From Nocardia mangyaensis (GTDB lineage: Bacteria; Actinomycetota; Actinomycetes; Mycobacteriales; Mycobacteriaceae): a stretch of 64,000 nt of DNA. Location of the stretch: NCBI RefSeq assembly GCF_001886715.1, contig NZ_CP018082.1:6262001-6326000 (forward strand), given 5' to 3'. The notes below the pieces were generated by a model. That model did not search any database, was not told where the DNA came from, and saw nothing but the letters and a program-made list of their open reading frames with translations. Position 1 is the first letter of the stretch. Every line of letters begins with the position of its first letter. Made by a program: the position numbers and the translations under genes. Positions 26,268 to 34,999 of the stretch are shown here, one piece after another.

Positions 26268-26705
26268 TCAGCCGTCCGCGTCGCCTTCGGCAGTGCTGCG
26301 GCGGAGCTCCCGGAACCCGACCTCGAACACCTTGGCAGGGTCGTAGCTGCGGGCCGCGACCTGTTCGGCACCCGAATCGCGGATCGTGCTGATCCACTCG
26401 ATATGACGCCGGATCTCAGCATAGGACTCCGGTGACCCGAAATAGTCGATCGGGACGCGGAACACGGTGGCGATGTCGCTCACCGTCGGCAACGTGGGTG
26501 ACCGCCGCTTACCTGACAACAGTTGTGACATAAGGCCGGTGGTCATCCCGCCACCGTTGGCCCTGATCATGTCGACCACCTCGGTCTGACTGTAGGGACC
26601 CCGTCCGCGCGGATACACCGTCTCGAAGAGAAACCTCAGTCGTTGAGCAAACGCAGGACCGCTCTCGGATTCCGTTGGCGCGTCATAATTTTCGAGGTTC
26701 GACAT
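26268..26705 (-). CDS. XRE-family regulator (EspR-like size)
   Basis: The protein has 145 residues from ATG 26705, with GGAGG eight nt upstream. An N-terminal helix-turn-helix is visible in 'FAQRLRFLFETV...YSQTEVVDMIRANGGGMTTGLMSQLLSGKRRSPTLPTVSDIATVF', and the C-terminal half ('YAEIRRHIEWISTIRDSGAEQVAARSYD') is helical. Domain order and size resemble mycobacterial EspR-like regulators. It converges on the PAP2-like gene with only 2 nt between the stop codons. A partner ImmA/IrrE peptidase lies in the same block. Confidence 0.83.
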   Translation of the reverse strand: MSNLENYDAPTESESGPAFAQRLRFLFETVYPRGRGPYSQTEVVDMIRANGGGMTTGLMSQLLSGKRRSPTLPTVSDIATVFRVPIDYFGSPESYAEIRRHIEWISTIRDSGAEQVAARSYDPAKVFEVGFRELRRSTAEGDADG

Positions 26706-27256
26706 ACCTCGGACCTCCTTTTTCACCGCCAGTCAGCGCACCCTCCCGACGCAACTCCATGGCTACCTTATCCATAATCACAACTTGCTTCTGCAACTTG
26801 CACTAGCAAGCCACCCCCGCTTAAGGTCACCGTAGCCGACCTGACCGGTCGGCATGGGGCTGCCCTGACCATTGGGGAGTCCCGGTTCGCTCGAGAAGGG
26901 GGCAAGCGAACCGAACAAGGATGGCAGGTACCGCGCGGTACACACTGGCGTGCATCCCGCGGTACCTCCTTCTATCGCTCTAGGCCGATCTGCTCGCGAT
27001 CGGCGCCCCATAGAGGTCACCGAATGGCGAATTGACGTGTCGGCTATGGATCCCGAGATAGGCGGCAACTCCCGACCCGGCCTAATCAAGCTCTCGACAG
27101 ACTGCGCAGTCAGCATGTTCTCCGACTGCGTCAACTCGAACCGCTGCATCATCTACCTGCGCGACCTCGCCGCCCACAATCGGCAACCAGCAGTGCGGGC
27201 GCTCGCCGAACAGGTCCCGCCGCGTCGCCTGGTGCGGAGTCCTGCGAGTTCGGACC
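26706..27256. other. Regulatory spacer with CTTGC repeats upstream of the XRE gene
   Basis: No gene is supported between the XRE regulator and the small leftward gene at 27257. At 26784-26810 there are two direct copies of CTTGC 13 nt apart, and the second forms the inverted repeat CTTGC-ACTA-GCAAG. This is a candidate operator for the XRE protein, about 80-100 nt upstream of its start. A rightward open frame over 26872-27324 has no recognisable domain and is treated as chance. Confidence 0.45.
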
Positions 27257-27544
27257 CTACAGTCGTGGATCGTGCACGAGCCGGAAGTCGTGCAATGGCT
27301 CGCCCCGGCCGCCGGCGGCGGTGAACTCGCGGCCGATGACTTCGCCGTCCGGGATGGTGCAGTCGCGGCCGATCACCGCGGCTGACAGGATCAGCGGGGC
27401 CTGGTGCGTGTGCCGTGGCGTCACGCAGTGAGCGTCATCGCCCACGGTCAGCATCACCCACAACGGCACCCGACCGTCAGGGAGAGCGCAATAGTCGTCG
27501 CCGGTACTGGCACTATTGAAGTCGATGCCGTCCTGATCACCCAT
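27257..27544 (-). CDS. Small hypothetical protein
   Basis: The 95-residue protein starts at ATG 27544, with GAAAGG nine nt upstream. It has no recognised domain. It contains 'VPLWVMLTVGDDAHCVTPRHTHQAPLILSAAVIGRD', with a His/Cys-containing stretch. It follows the TrmO-like gene by 78 nt on the same strand and is probably in its operon. Confidence 0.55.
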   Translation of the reverse strand: MGDQDGIDFNSASTGDDYCALPDGRVPLWVMLTVGDDAHCVTPRHTHQAPLILSAAVIGRDCTIPDGEVIGREFTAAGGRGEPLHDFRLVHDPRL

Positions 27545-27622
27545 GCGGCTGCGCCTTTCTGGCATTCGTCTGCGACCAGCGACCCCTCAGCGTGGCTGCC
27601 GTGTCGGGAGCAGATCGCACGG

Positions 27623-28093
27623 TCAGAAGTAGTCCCTGAGCATCTCGGTCGACCACGGCGCCTGCTCGACGTCGCCGCGAGGCCCGAACTCGGCGAACCA
27701 CGGCTTGATATCGAACACAGGAGTGCCGTCAACGGCGTCCAGCTCAGCCACGTGGAGATTGAGACCGTCGACGCGAAGAAGTCTGGCGCGGGAGACTCCG
27801 AGCCAGTTGACGCGACGCATGTTGCGGTGCCCGAAGATCCCGACCTCGGGCCATTCGGGGTTGTCGCGTGCGCTGCGGGCACCGAAGTGGAGATCGGACT
27901 GATCGGCCAGATGGAAGCGGAACACGACCTCAACGTGGGAGAACTGTTCGAGCCCTTTGACGGAATCTTCGCTGAACCGCGGATCATCGATCCTGATGAT
28001 CGTCTCAGTGCCGCCCCAATGATCGTCCGTGGGCTCACGGCGCCCACCGATCACGTGTGCGATCGGCACCACTTCGAACTTCTCGTCAGTCAT
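27623..28093 (-). CDS. TrmO/TsaA-like SAM-dependent methyltransferase
   Basis: The 156-residue protein starts at ATG 28093, with AGGAA seven nt before it. It has the YaeB/VirR/TsaA beta-barrel pattern: 'VVPIAHVIGGRREP', 'LEQFSHVEVVFRFH', 'GHRNMRRVNWLGVSRARLLRVDGLNLHVAELDAVDGTPVFDIKPW'. E. coli TrmO methylates N6-threonylcarbamoyladenosine in tRNA-Thr; this accessory member lies in a regulator neighbourhood and may act on another substrate. It starts 10 nt after the XRE/TPR regulator stop and is probably co-transcribed with it. Confidence 0.82.
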   Translation of the reverse strand: MTDEKFEVVPIAHVIGGRREPTDDHWGGTETIIRIDDPRFSEDSVKGLEQFSHVEVVFRFHLADQSDLHFGARSARDNPEWPEVGIFGHRNMRRVNWLGVSRARLLRVDGLNLHVAELDAVDGTPVFDIKPWFAEFGPRGDVEQAPWSTEMLRDYF

Positions 28094-28103
28094 CGTTGCG
28101 TTC

Positions 28104-29378
28104 CTATATCCCTTGTGCTTGAAGGTATTCAGTGGCTCGGTCATCAACTTCGGCCAGTCCCGCCACCGCCGATCCACGATGTGTTGCGACGGCGGCGCGG
28201 ATGCCGTGCGCCACGGCGCGTGTGCGACCCGATTGAACCTGCCCCATCGACAGCAGCGCCGACTTCCACGTCGCGCAGGCTATTTCGAGGGCTCCGCGCT
28301 TTGCCTGCACCGCGCCCAGGTAGCCGAGGGTGACCGCGTGAGTTCGCGCGAACGCCTGCGCCTTGCGTTTGCGCACGCTGCGTTCGAACTGTTGAGCCGC
28401 GCCTTCAAGATCGCCGGAATCACGCAGAACACAAGCAGTTTCGTGGGCCAGGCTCGCCTCGGTGAAGAAGAACACCCGCGAGGGTTCAGCGATTGAGCTC
28501 GATGCCGATGCGAGATCCTGTTCGGCGACGATCACAGCCTTCGCGGCCTCCGAGGGATGGCCGGCAGCGCTGAGGGCTTTCGCGTGAACGATCTTGAGCA
28601 ATGCGCGCTCGCGTGGCGTGGCGGTGCTGTATCGGGAGCCAGCGACGGAGGCTTCGGCCAATTCGAGCCCTTCCGTGGCGTGTCCGAGGTCGATGGCCTG
28701 GTGTGCCATCGCACGCAAGATGTGGCCGGTCAGCGGAGCGTCTTCCGCCTCGGCAGCGAGCTTGGTGGCTGTCGCGAAATAGCGCTGAGCCGCGGAGTGC
28801 TCGTCGTTGTCGAAGGCCATCCATCCTGCCAAGTACGCCATCTCAGCCGCTGCCGCGAACATGTCATGGCGTACGACTTCGTCTGTGTAGGTGCCGTTGA
28901 GGTAGTCGACGACCTCACTGCTGAGGTACTGGACAACAGCGCGTCGCCCGTGGCCACCGCCCATGCGCTGTTCGATTTGGGAGAACAGCGTCATGACGTT
29001 GCGGACGTCGGTGACGTCGGAAGATCCGACGTGCCGGATCGTGCTCTGAGCTCTTGCCACTGGCGCAGCGGTGTCGAGCCATCCAGGCAGCAGTACCGAG
29101 GCACCCAATGCTGTCGAGTACCCGCCACGCAGAAACGCGCGTCTTTCCACGTCAGCCTTTCCAAGGTCGGCGAGGGTAGCGACTGGATCTCGAAGGCCAC
29201 CGAATCGCGTCTCGTAACACGCTATGACATCCGGCGGGGGTGTGCGCTCGCCGGTCTCGTAGTAGGCCAGCGCGGACTTCCCGCGATGGATCTGGCCTGC
29301 CAACGCAGCCAACGACACGCCCGCGGCCTCGCGGGCGGCTCGAAGCTGCGCACCGACGATAGCGCCGTGACTGTCCAT
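28104..29378 (-). CDS. XRE-type regulator with TPR-like domain
   Basis: In this 424-residue protein the HTH lies at residues 8-50 ('VGAQLRAAREAAGVSLAALAGQIHRGKSALAYYETGERTPPPDVI'). A Tat-like or structural 'RRAFLRGG' follows at about 78, then helical repeats ('MAYLAGWMAFDNDEHSAAQRYFATATKLAAEAEDAPL') that also occur in the regulators at 19509 and 29769. The shared 'GWMAFDN-EH--AQRYF' motif shows the last two are close paralogues. It is the first gene of a leftward group with the TrmO-like and the small hypothetical gene. Confidence 0.85.
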   Translation of the reverse strand: MDSHGAIVGAQLRAAREAAGVSLAALAGQIHRGKSALAYYETGERTPPPDVIACYETRFGGLRDPVATLADLGKADVERRAFLRGGYSTALGASVLLPGWLDTAAPVARAQSTIRHVGSSDVTDVRNVMTLFSQIEQRMGGGHGRRAVVQYLSSEVVDYLNGTYTDEVVRHDMFAAAAEMAYLAGWMAFDNDEHSAAQRYFATATKLAAEAEDAPLTGHILRAMAHQAIDLGHATEGLELAEASVAGSRYSTATPRERALLKIVHAKALSAAGHPSEAAKAVIVAEQDLASASSSIAEPSRVFFFTEASLAHETACVLRDSGDLEGAAQQFERSVRKRKAQAFARTHAVTLGYLGAVQAKRGALEIACATWKSALLSMGQVQSGRTRAVAHGIRAAVATHRGSAVAGLAEVDDRATEYLQAQGI

Positions 29379-29768
29379 GCTGTCGAATCATGCCAGCCTG
29401 TGGACACGTTGTGGACGGCAAATCTCGCTGAGAATCCACCAGCGTCGCCTGAACCTTGTCGGACAACCGCTGTGTTACATCGGCTTTAGTCCCACGAGCT
29501 GTACCGCCGCCACTAGGCAGGAGGTTACGTGCCAGCTGTCCATCGAATCGAACGGCTTCCGCTAGATGGCCGTCGTCATCAGCTCCGCTCGGCTCCCATC
29601 GAGGATTGCTGGGCACAAGCGTCGCCGACAACGGCCGGACCGTCAGATGGCCTCGGGTTCAGGCACGATGTCGGTCATTCCGGGCGCGCAGGTACACGGA
29701 CATGGCATCACCTGTACCCACGCAACTGCTCGCGCGAACAATGCGGCGGGCCATGGGAATATGTGAGG
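29379..29768. other. Spacer between two XRE/TPR genes; possible small rightward gene
   Basis: At 29458-29470 the sequence TTGTCGGACAACC repeats the operator-like palindrome seen at 17280. A GTG at 29529 has a good GGAGG site four nt upstream and opens a 119-codon frame running to 29888 over the end of the regulator gene. It has no recognisable domain, so its reality is doubtful. Confidence 0.35.
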
Positions 29769-31124
29769 CTAGGCGTTCAGGGCGGAATGTGCGAGCTCAC
29801 CGAATTCCCGCACGAGCGGATGGTCGTGGCCGCCGACCCGGGCCATTCGCAGGTGGACGTCGCGAACTGCCTGAACGGACCGGGTTGACTTCACCCTGTT
29901 GGAGAGGTTCAGGGTGCGGATGCCAGCCTCCCGTGCAGCCTCAAGGTCACCGCGATGGAGGTGAACAGCAGCCAGCGCAGCGTTCGACATCGCGCCGCGC
30001 CGCGCCCGCCCTTGCGACTTGGCGTAGTCGATGGATCGGTTCGCGTGCAACTCCGCTTCGTCGGGGTACCCGATGTCTCGGAAGGCGTTGGCGATCTCGC
30101 CGTGGACGTAGGCCGGGTCGATGAAGCGTGCCCACTCAGGCTCGATTTCTACGTCGACCCGTTCGAAGGCCTTTTCTGCTTGGGTTATCGCGGCGATCGT
30201 TGCACTTCGCTCGCCAGCTGCGGCCAGCGCACGTGCCTCCAGAGTCCACAGGTCCGCCATACAGGCATGGGAATCGCTCGCGCGGAGCCCGTGCCGACCT
30301 GCCTGTGCCAGGCGGCGACCCTCTGCAGGGTTCCCGAGAAGCGTGGCTTGATCTGCCAGACCTGCCAATACATGCGCTCCGATTGCGGGATCACGTGATT
30401 CTTCCGCCAGGCGCAGTGCCTGGATCAGGTAGCGCTGGGCGACACCGTGCTCGCCGTTGTCGAATGCCATCCACCCGAGCAGGTAGGTCTGTTCTGCCAC
30501 CGCTCCGTAGAGCTGGTGTTGGACCTCTGCGGTTTGAGAGCGACGCAGCAGGGGGTAGACGTGATTGTTCATGTAGGCGGCCAAGACCAGGCGGCCCGAT
30601 CCTCCACCTTGGAAGATGTCGATTTCCTGGAACTTGGAGAACATGTCACGAAGCGCGGCGACATCGTCAAGATGAACGCGCTGGCCCGCTTGAGGAAGCT
30701 GCTCGAGGGTATTGAGTAGCCAGTCGCGCGAAGGCCCGAGACCGGCCAACGCCACAAACGGCGCGGCGGTCAGGAAACTACGTCGGTCCACGTCGGCTCT
30801 CCCAAGGTCTGCGACAGACTCGATGCTGTCGCTCACTGACGGATGGTAAATGAGCCCACGGTCGCTGTGAGGCTCTCCGAGTCCCAGATCGTACGTGGTA
30901 ACCCGGTAGCCGAGTTTGTCCGAAATCAGGTCGGAGATCAGGTCCGGGACGGGCTGGCGAGGTTTACTGCCCTCTATCCAACGCCGGACAGTTGTGGCGT
31001 CCGGCACAACGTGATTATGCCCCCGAGCTGCAGCGCGAGTGGTGATCTCGCGCGCGAACTCCTTATTGCTCAGGCCCGCGCGCAGCCTCCATTGGTCCAG
31101 GGCCGACTTCGGCTTGTCAGTCAC
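29769..31124 (-). CDS. HTH regulator with TPR-like domain
   Basis: The 451-residue protein starts at GTG 31124, preceded by GGAGGGG. A longer frame to 31223 lacks a ribosome site. The N-terminus ('LDQWRLRAGLSNKEFAREITTRAAARGHNHVVPDATTVRRWIEGSKPRQPVPDLI') is a helix-turn-helix of the actinobacterial TPR-regulator type. 'RRSFLTAAPFVALAG' follows at about residue 115, then helical repeats with 'TYLLGWMAFDNGEHGVAQRYLIQALRLAEESRDP'. It is a paralogue of the protein at 28104, with which it shares orientation. Target and ligand unknown. Confidence 0.85.
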   Translation of the reverse strand: MTDKPKSALDQWRLRAGLSNKEFAREITTRAAARGHNHVVPDATTVRRWIEGSKPRQPVPDLISDLISDKLGYRVTTYDLGLGEPHSDRGLIYHPSVSDSIESVADLGRADVDRRSFLTAAPFVALAGLGPSRDWLLNTLEQLPQAGQRVHLDDVAALRDMFSKFQEIDIFQGGGSGRLVLAAYMNNHVYPLLRRSQTAEVQHQLYGAVAEQTYLLGWMAFDNGEHGVAQRYLIQALRLAEESRDPAIGAHVLAGLADQATLLGNPAEGRRLAQAGRHGLRASDSHACMADLWTLEARALAAAGERSATIAAITQAEKAFERVDVEIEPEWARFIDPAYVHGEIANAFRDIGYPDEAELHANRSIDYAKSQGRARRGAMSNAALAAVHLHRGDLEAAREAGIRTLNLSNRVKSTRSVQAVRDVHLRMARVGGHDHPLVREFGELAHSALNA

Positions 31125-31380
31125 TACCCCTCCAGTTGTGTAGGAAGTGCCACCCTTAGCCACCCCTTGAGACGCTACCGCGCTGCGAGAACCCAGTACA
31201 CACTGAAATCGCTTCCAGACCAAGACTTCTGACGCCCTGCCTCAAAACTCCGGTCTGCAGCTGGCTTCACACAGATCGAATGGTTACGTCAGTCGCCGAC
31301 GTGCCCCAAAGCCCGAAGGCAATCAACTCGCCAACGGGAGAGCCCTAGGAACCAACAGAATCAACGAAAGGCAGCTTCAC

Positions 31381-31599
31381 ATGCCCATCACCGGAACCGT
31401 GAAATGGTTCAGCGCTGAGAAGGGGTTCGGATTTATTGCCCGCGCCGACGGGCCCGACGTCTTCGTCCACTACTCCGGCATCGTCGGCCAGGGATTTCGA
31501 AGCCTGACCGAAGACGATCACGTCCAGTTCGAGATTTCACAGGGCGAACGCGGTCCTCAAGCGGTGAAAGTGCAACCTGCAGAAGCTGCCATCACCTAG
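31381..31599 (+). CDS. Cold-shock domain protein (CspA family)
   Basis: This 72-residue single-domain protein has RNP1 (KGFGFI) and RNP2 (DVFVHYS) around a Trp-Phe ('[17 protein letters not shown]'), the standard OB-fold nucleic-acid-binding surface. GAAAGG lies nine nt upstream of the ATG. Such proteins act as RNA chaperones. It stands alone at the left edge of the conjugation-like block. Confidence 0.93.
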   Translation: MPITGTVKWFSAEKGFGFIARADGPDVFVHYSGIVGQGFRSLTEDDHVQFEISQGERGPQAVKVQPAEAAIT

Positions 31600-31808
31600 G
31601 ACCTTACGTCCGACCTGCACGGCACTGGAAGCAGGCTGATTCGCCATGAGAGCTCGTTGGTTCAAGGAACAAGGTCCATCTGGGTCTCGCCCGGTCCGTG
31701 ATGTCGCAGCTGTGGACGCGCTGTGGACACCGAATCCATAGGACGCGGACGCAGCCGCTGGTTATCTGATCGCCATGAGTCGTGCACACGATTGGGGGTG
31801 CGAAAGCA

Positions 31809-32057
31809 GTGCGAAACCGGAAACACCAAGAGCTTGTAGCCATCTTGCTATTTGCTGCCCGGAGCGACCCGGACGAGCTGGAAGCCGTTGTCGCAGAACT
31901 CAAAGCCGAGGGCACAGACCGGCAGGGCGGGCGCGCTCACCGCCGCCGATCGGCAGCAGTCGACAGGGCACTAGCCGCGGTCACCGGCACAAGATCGCCC
32001 CGGACGGCTCCCGCCCCTATCACGTTCACCCACCACTCCCGTGGAGACAACCCATGA
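31809..32057 (+). CDS. Small hypothetical protein
   Basis: The protein has about 82 residues from GTG 31809; GTG 31782 is an alternative. 'LVAILLFAARSDPDELEAVVAELKAEG' forms an amphipathic helix-turn-helix-sized segment, followed by a basic stretch and a Pro/Thr tail. It ends in an ATGA overlap with the next gene, which supports its being translated. No family recognised. Confidence 0.5.
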   Translation: MRNRKHQELVAILLFAARSDPDELEAVVAELKAEGTDRQGGRAHRRRSAAVDRALAAVTGTRSPRTAPAPITFTHHSRGDNP

Positions 32058-32599
32058 TCACGACCACTACCCAAACCGCCCTGCTAGAGGTTTCCGGTCA
32101 CCACCCGTACGTGACAACCGGGGCCGAGTTGGCTGGTGTGGACCTGATCGGCGCATCGGTTGCGTCACGGTGCGCCTACTACCAACAGGTGTGCCAGTTG
32201 CCAGCGCTCATCGATCCTGACTCCGGTCAGATCATCGTCTTTGCAGGCCGGGTACAGGCGGTCATGGTTCCGTGGGCGCTTGGACAGCGCGTTCGCAGCA
32301 GCCTGTCTCGATCCGATGCTGGTTGCGGGCCGATCGTGTTCCACCCCAAATCGGGATCGTGGACGTTCATCACCAATTCCGACCTCGGAATCGACCCCAC
32401 TGCCGACGACACCCTGTTCTGGCGCGGCCACGTCGTCGTACTGGCCTCCGGCATCCCGATCGCGCTTCCCACACCAACCGCAACGAACGCTGACCCGTGC
32501 CGTGAGTGGGAGTTGCCACCGACCAGCCCGCAACGGCCCATGACCCACACGGTCCTGAACGCGGTCCGGATCTGTTTGAAACGTGGTGGGACCCGGTGA
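32054..32599 (+). CDS. Hypothetical protein, tandem paralogue family member A
   Basis: This 181-residue protein is the first of three related genes (32054, 32596, 33261). Shared layout: an Arg/Cys-x-x-Tyr start ('RCAYYQQVCQLPALI'), a strand with Gln-Ile ('SGQIIVFAG'), 'LGQRVRSSL', 'GPIVFHP', a Thr-rich strand ('SWTFITNS') and 'VVVLASGIPIALPTP'. No known domain was recognised. The 4-nt overlaps on both sides make it part of one operon with the following genes. It looks like a soluble beta-rich protein. Confidence 0.65.
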   Translation: MITTTTQTALLEVSGHHPYVTTGAELAGVDLIGASVASRCAYYQQVCQLPALIDPDSGQIIVFAGRVQAVMVPWALGQRVRSSLSRSDAGCGPIVFHPKSGSWTFITNSDLGIDPTADDTLFWRGHVVVLASGIPIALPTPTATNADPCREWELPPTSPQRPMTHTVLNAVRICLKRGGTR

Positions 32600-33039
32600 A
32601 CAGCACACGATTGCTACCGGTGGACAAGGTGATTCACCGCGCGAGTATGTACCGCAACGCCTGTGGGTTCGACGCGTTCGTCCGCGAGTCCACCAGTCAG
32701 ATCGTGTTGCGGACCGGGACAGTCGGCGCCATCGAATTGCCTTCCGAGCTCGGACACCGGGTGATCGCAGCACTGACCTGGCCTGGCCCGGTCATCGTGC
32801 ACACCGATACCCCGCACCCGGTCGTGACGATCCTGACCGGGCCCGTGCCCAACCATCTGCGCCACGGTGTGAACTTCGCGGCGCTGACAGCAGCCGGGGC
32901 CGTTCTCCTGCCCGACGGTGACGAGGTCGTACTGCCCTCGCCACGAGATCCCGCCCGACGCTGGCTTCCTCACGAGCCGTTGGATCCGTATCGGCCTACC
33001 GCTGAGGTCGTGGTCACCACCATCTCAGACTGCTGGTAG
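32596..33039 (+). CDS. Hypothetical protein, tandem paralogue family member B
   Basis: The 147-residue protein starts with GTG in a 4-nt overlap with member A. It repeats the family layout ('RASMYRNACGFDAFV', 'SQIVLRTG', 'LGHRVIAAL', 'GPVIVHT', 'VVTILTG', 'GAVLLPDGDEVVLPSP'). The relationship to A is weak but covers the whole length. Function unknown. Confidence 0.65.
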   Translation: MNSTRLLPVDKVIHRASMYRNACGFDAFVRESTSQIVLRTGTVGAIELPSELGHRVIAALTWPGPVIVHTDTPHPVVTILTGPVPNHLRHGVNFAALTAAGAVLLPDGDEVVLPSPRDPARRWLPHEPLDPYRPTAEVVVTTISDCW

Positions 33040-33054
33040 CACCGGAGGTTTGCG

Positions 33055-33276
33055 ATGCCGCTGCCGCGATCACCTCGCCCCGACGAACCCGATACACACC
33101 TGCGGGTGATCAGTGCCGGGTTGGTGGTCGATTTCCGCGGCTGCCGCACCGCGGTGCGGAACTTCTTGCGTGACTGGCTTTCCCATCCCCATCCATCCAT
33201 CACCGCCGCCGAGATCAGGGATGGATTTCTCCCGATCAACCGAATGCCCTGCGAGGACCTGTGGCTATACCCCTGA
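33055..33276 (+). CDS. Small hypothetical protein
   Basis: The 73-residue protein starts at ATG 33055 with GGAGG six nt upstream. It is basic, with 'LRVISAGLVVDFRGCRTAVRNFLRDWL'. Its end overlaps the next gene by 16 nt. No family recognised; the ribosome site and operon packing support translation. Confidence 0.55.
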   Translation: MPLPRSPRPDEPDTHLRVISAGLVVDFRGCRTAVRNFLRDWLSHPHPSITAAEIRDGFLPINRMPCEDLWLYP

Positions 33277-33713
33277 CAGAAACCCCTGCCGATCGCTGCA
33301 CCGCCTACCGCCGCCTCGGTTGGCGTGTCGTGCTCGATGGACACGACCAGATCATCCTGCCCGCCGACCCCGTTCACGGGATCCAGGTGTGTTCAGGGTT
33401 GGCGGACTTGGTCCTGGACATGCTGCGCCACAGCAGGATCGTCACTCCGATCGTGGACAACGTCGCGACCCGCACCCGCACCTTCTTGACCACCTCCCCC
33501 AAGGCCGGCGACACCCGGAAGGTCGCCTTGTTTCCGCCGACCTCGACGGTGCAGGCAATCCGTACCGTCACCGGATCCCCGATCCCGCTACCCACCCCGG
33601 GCGAGGACACCCGTGTGTGGCTCGACGAACCCCGCCCGGACTGTCTCGCCGATTTCGAGTTGCTGGTCAGCTTCACCCTCGACGCCGCTCGCGCCACGCT
33701 GCACGCCGCGTGA
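33261..33713 (+). CDS. Hypothetical protein, tandem paralogue family member C
   Basis: The 150-residue protein starts with GTG inside the previous gene. It has the same order of motifs as A and B: 'RCTAYRRLGWRVVLDG', 'QIILPADP', 'LADLVLDML', 'TPIVDN', 'TRTFLTTS', 'GSPIPLPTPG', then a Trp-containing segment. The shared LPTP(G) loop is the clearest link. Function unknown. Confidence 0.65.
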   Translation: MAIPLTETPADRCTAYRRLGWRVVLDGHDQIILPADPVHGIQVCSGLADLVLDMLRHSRIVTPIVDNVATRTRTFLTTSPKAGDTRKVALFPPTSTVQAIRTVTGSPIPLPTPGEDTRVWLDEPRPDCLADFELLVSFTLDAARATLHAA

Positions 33714-33795
33714 CCGACCATCGCACCCACTGAACCGACCCGATTCGCCGGGCACCGCCCGGCATCGTGCACCACCACACAGATACGGACATGAC

Positions 33796-34395
33796 ATGAC
33801 CTATGCGAGTTGGTACTCCCAGACCGAGACCGGGCTGGCCACGCTGCAGCACAGCCTGAAAGACATCGAGAGCGGTGTCACCCGGCAGCGCGCATGGAAC
33901 CCGGAGCTGGTCATCGGGCTTGTCCAGACCGAGGACTACGCACGGGCAGTCTTGGCGGCCTGCATCGGAGTTCTCGGTGTCCCGGATGATCTCGACGAGG
34001 TTGTCGCGGCCCGGATGCAACGCCAACTGATCCTCGACCGTGTACCCCACACCTTCGAGTTCCTGATCGGCGAGTGGGCCTTGCATCGCACGGTCGGTAA
34101 CGCTGCGGTGATGCGCGCGCAGATCAAGGCACTGATCGACAACCTCGACTCCCGCCCCAACCTCCGCGTCGGGATCGTCGCGCTCAACACCGAGTTCCTC
34201 GCCCCCACCCCGGCATTCGATATCCACGACAGCTCTGCGGTCGAGATCGAGACCGTCACCGGTGAAGTCATCGCCACCCGCCCCGACGACATCGCAGTGG
34301 CCGAACGTACCTTCGCCCTCCTGCAAAACCAGGCCGTCTACGGCTACGACGCACGTGTCCTGCTCACCCGGGCACTCGCCACCCACGCCGACTAA
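33796..34395 (+). CDS. Stand-alone DUF5753 protein (no HTH)
   Basis: The 199-residue protein starts at ATG 33796 and consists only of the DUF5753 domain. It has 'ASWYSQTETGLATLQ' and 'WNPELVIGLVQTEDYARAVL', then 'RMQRQLILDR', 'FEFLIGEWALHRTVG' and 'LRVGIVAL'. In most actinobacterial proteins this domain follows an XRE helix-turn-helix and senses an unknown signal, often with a DUF397 partner. Here the DNA-binding part is missing and no DUF397 gene is adjacent. It may bind another regulator, such as the fused protein at 41358. Confidence 0.82.
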   Translation: MTYASWYSQTETGLATLQHSLKDIESGVTRQRAWNPELVIGLVQTEDYARAVLAACIGVLGVPDDLDEVVAARMQRQLILDRVPHTFEFLIGEWALHRTVGNAAVMRAQIKALIDNLDSRPNLRVGIVALNTEFLAPTPAFDIHDSSAVEIETVTGEVIATRPDDIAVAERTFALLQNQAVYGYDARVLLTRALATHAD

Positions 34396-34409
34396 CCGCC
34401 ACCGACGTC

Positions 34410-34437
34410 CATCGCCGAGCCACCGGGCTCGGTGATG
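34410..34437 (+). terminator. Hairpin after the DUF5753 gene
   Basis: CATCGCCGAGCC pairs with GGCTCGGTGATG (12 bp with one G-T pair) around a 4-nt loop, 14 nt after the stop codon. There is no T tract. It probably separates the hypothetical-gene operon from the conjugation-like operon. Confidence 0.55.
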
Positions 34438-34528
34438 GCGTGGTCGCGGGTCGTCCTGTCCCCGATCTGATTCACCACACCGGCGCCGCAGGGTCACGGG
34501 TGTGTGCTGTTGGCAAGGAGCCCCGTCG

Positions 34529-34999
34529 ATGACCAGCGCAGAAGAGCCATCACCGCCGCTGCCGTCGGGCAGGGTCGTGCTGCAGGCGATGTTCGGACGG
34601 GCCACCGACCGCCAGCTGATCAATCCGGTCCTCGCCGCCGCAGCGGAGCTGGTCCGCTTGTCCAACGGCACCACCGGGGATCGGGTCAGTAGGGCGCGGA
34701 TCGGGGTGATGCGGCGCATCGACACCTACGTCGACCAGGTCCTGCCGATCCCCACCGAGTTGGCGGTGTTGCACACCGAAACGGTGTCGATGGTGCTGGT
34801 CAGAATGGCCGACTACGCCGCGTTGCCGGGGCGCCCCGTTGATGTTGATCGATTGTCTGTGGTGTGGGGGCCGCTCGATGAGCTGGTGTGTGGCCTCGAC
34901 GCGCTCACCGCCGATCTCCTTGCAGGGCGTCGGCGGGTGCCGTTGAGCATCTGGTGGAACACCTCCCCCGAATCGATTCCGTTGCAGGAGAAGCGATGA
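34529..34999 (+). CDS. DUF4254-like protein
   Basis: The 156-residue all-helical protein starts at ATG 34529, with AAGGAG eight nt upstream. 'AAELVRLSNGTTGDRVSRARIGVMRRIDTYVDQVLP' recalls DUF4254, where a KRxID motif is typical. The match is partial, so the name is tentative. It overlaps the next gene by 4 nt and begins the rightward conjugation/secretion-like operon. Confidence 0.5.
   Translation: MTSAEEPSPPLPSGRVVLQAMFGRATDRQLINPVLAAAAELVRLSNGTTGDRVSRARIGVMRRIDTYVDQVLPIPTELAVLHTETVSMVLVRMADYAALPGRPVDVDRLSVVWGPLDELVCGLDALTADLLAGRRRVPLSIWWNTSPESIPLQEKR

Noticed and set aside
26872..27324. Rightward open frame of 150 codons in the spacer after the XRE gene
   Set aside because: It has no motif, no good ribosome site and random-looking composition, and it overlaps the end of the leftward small gene.
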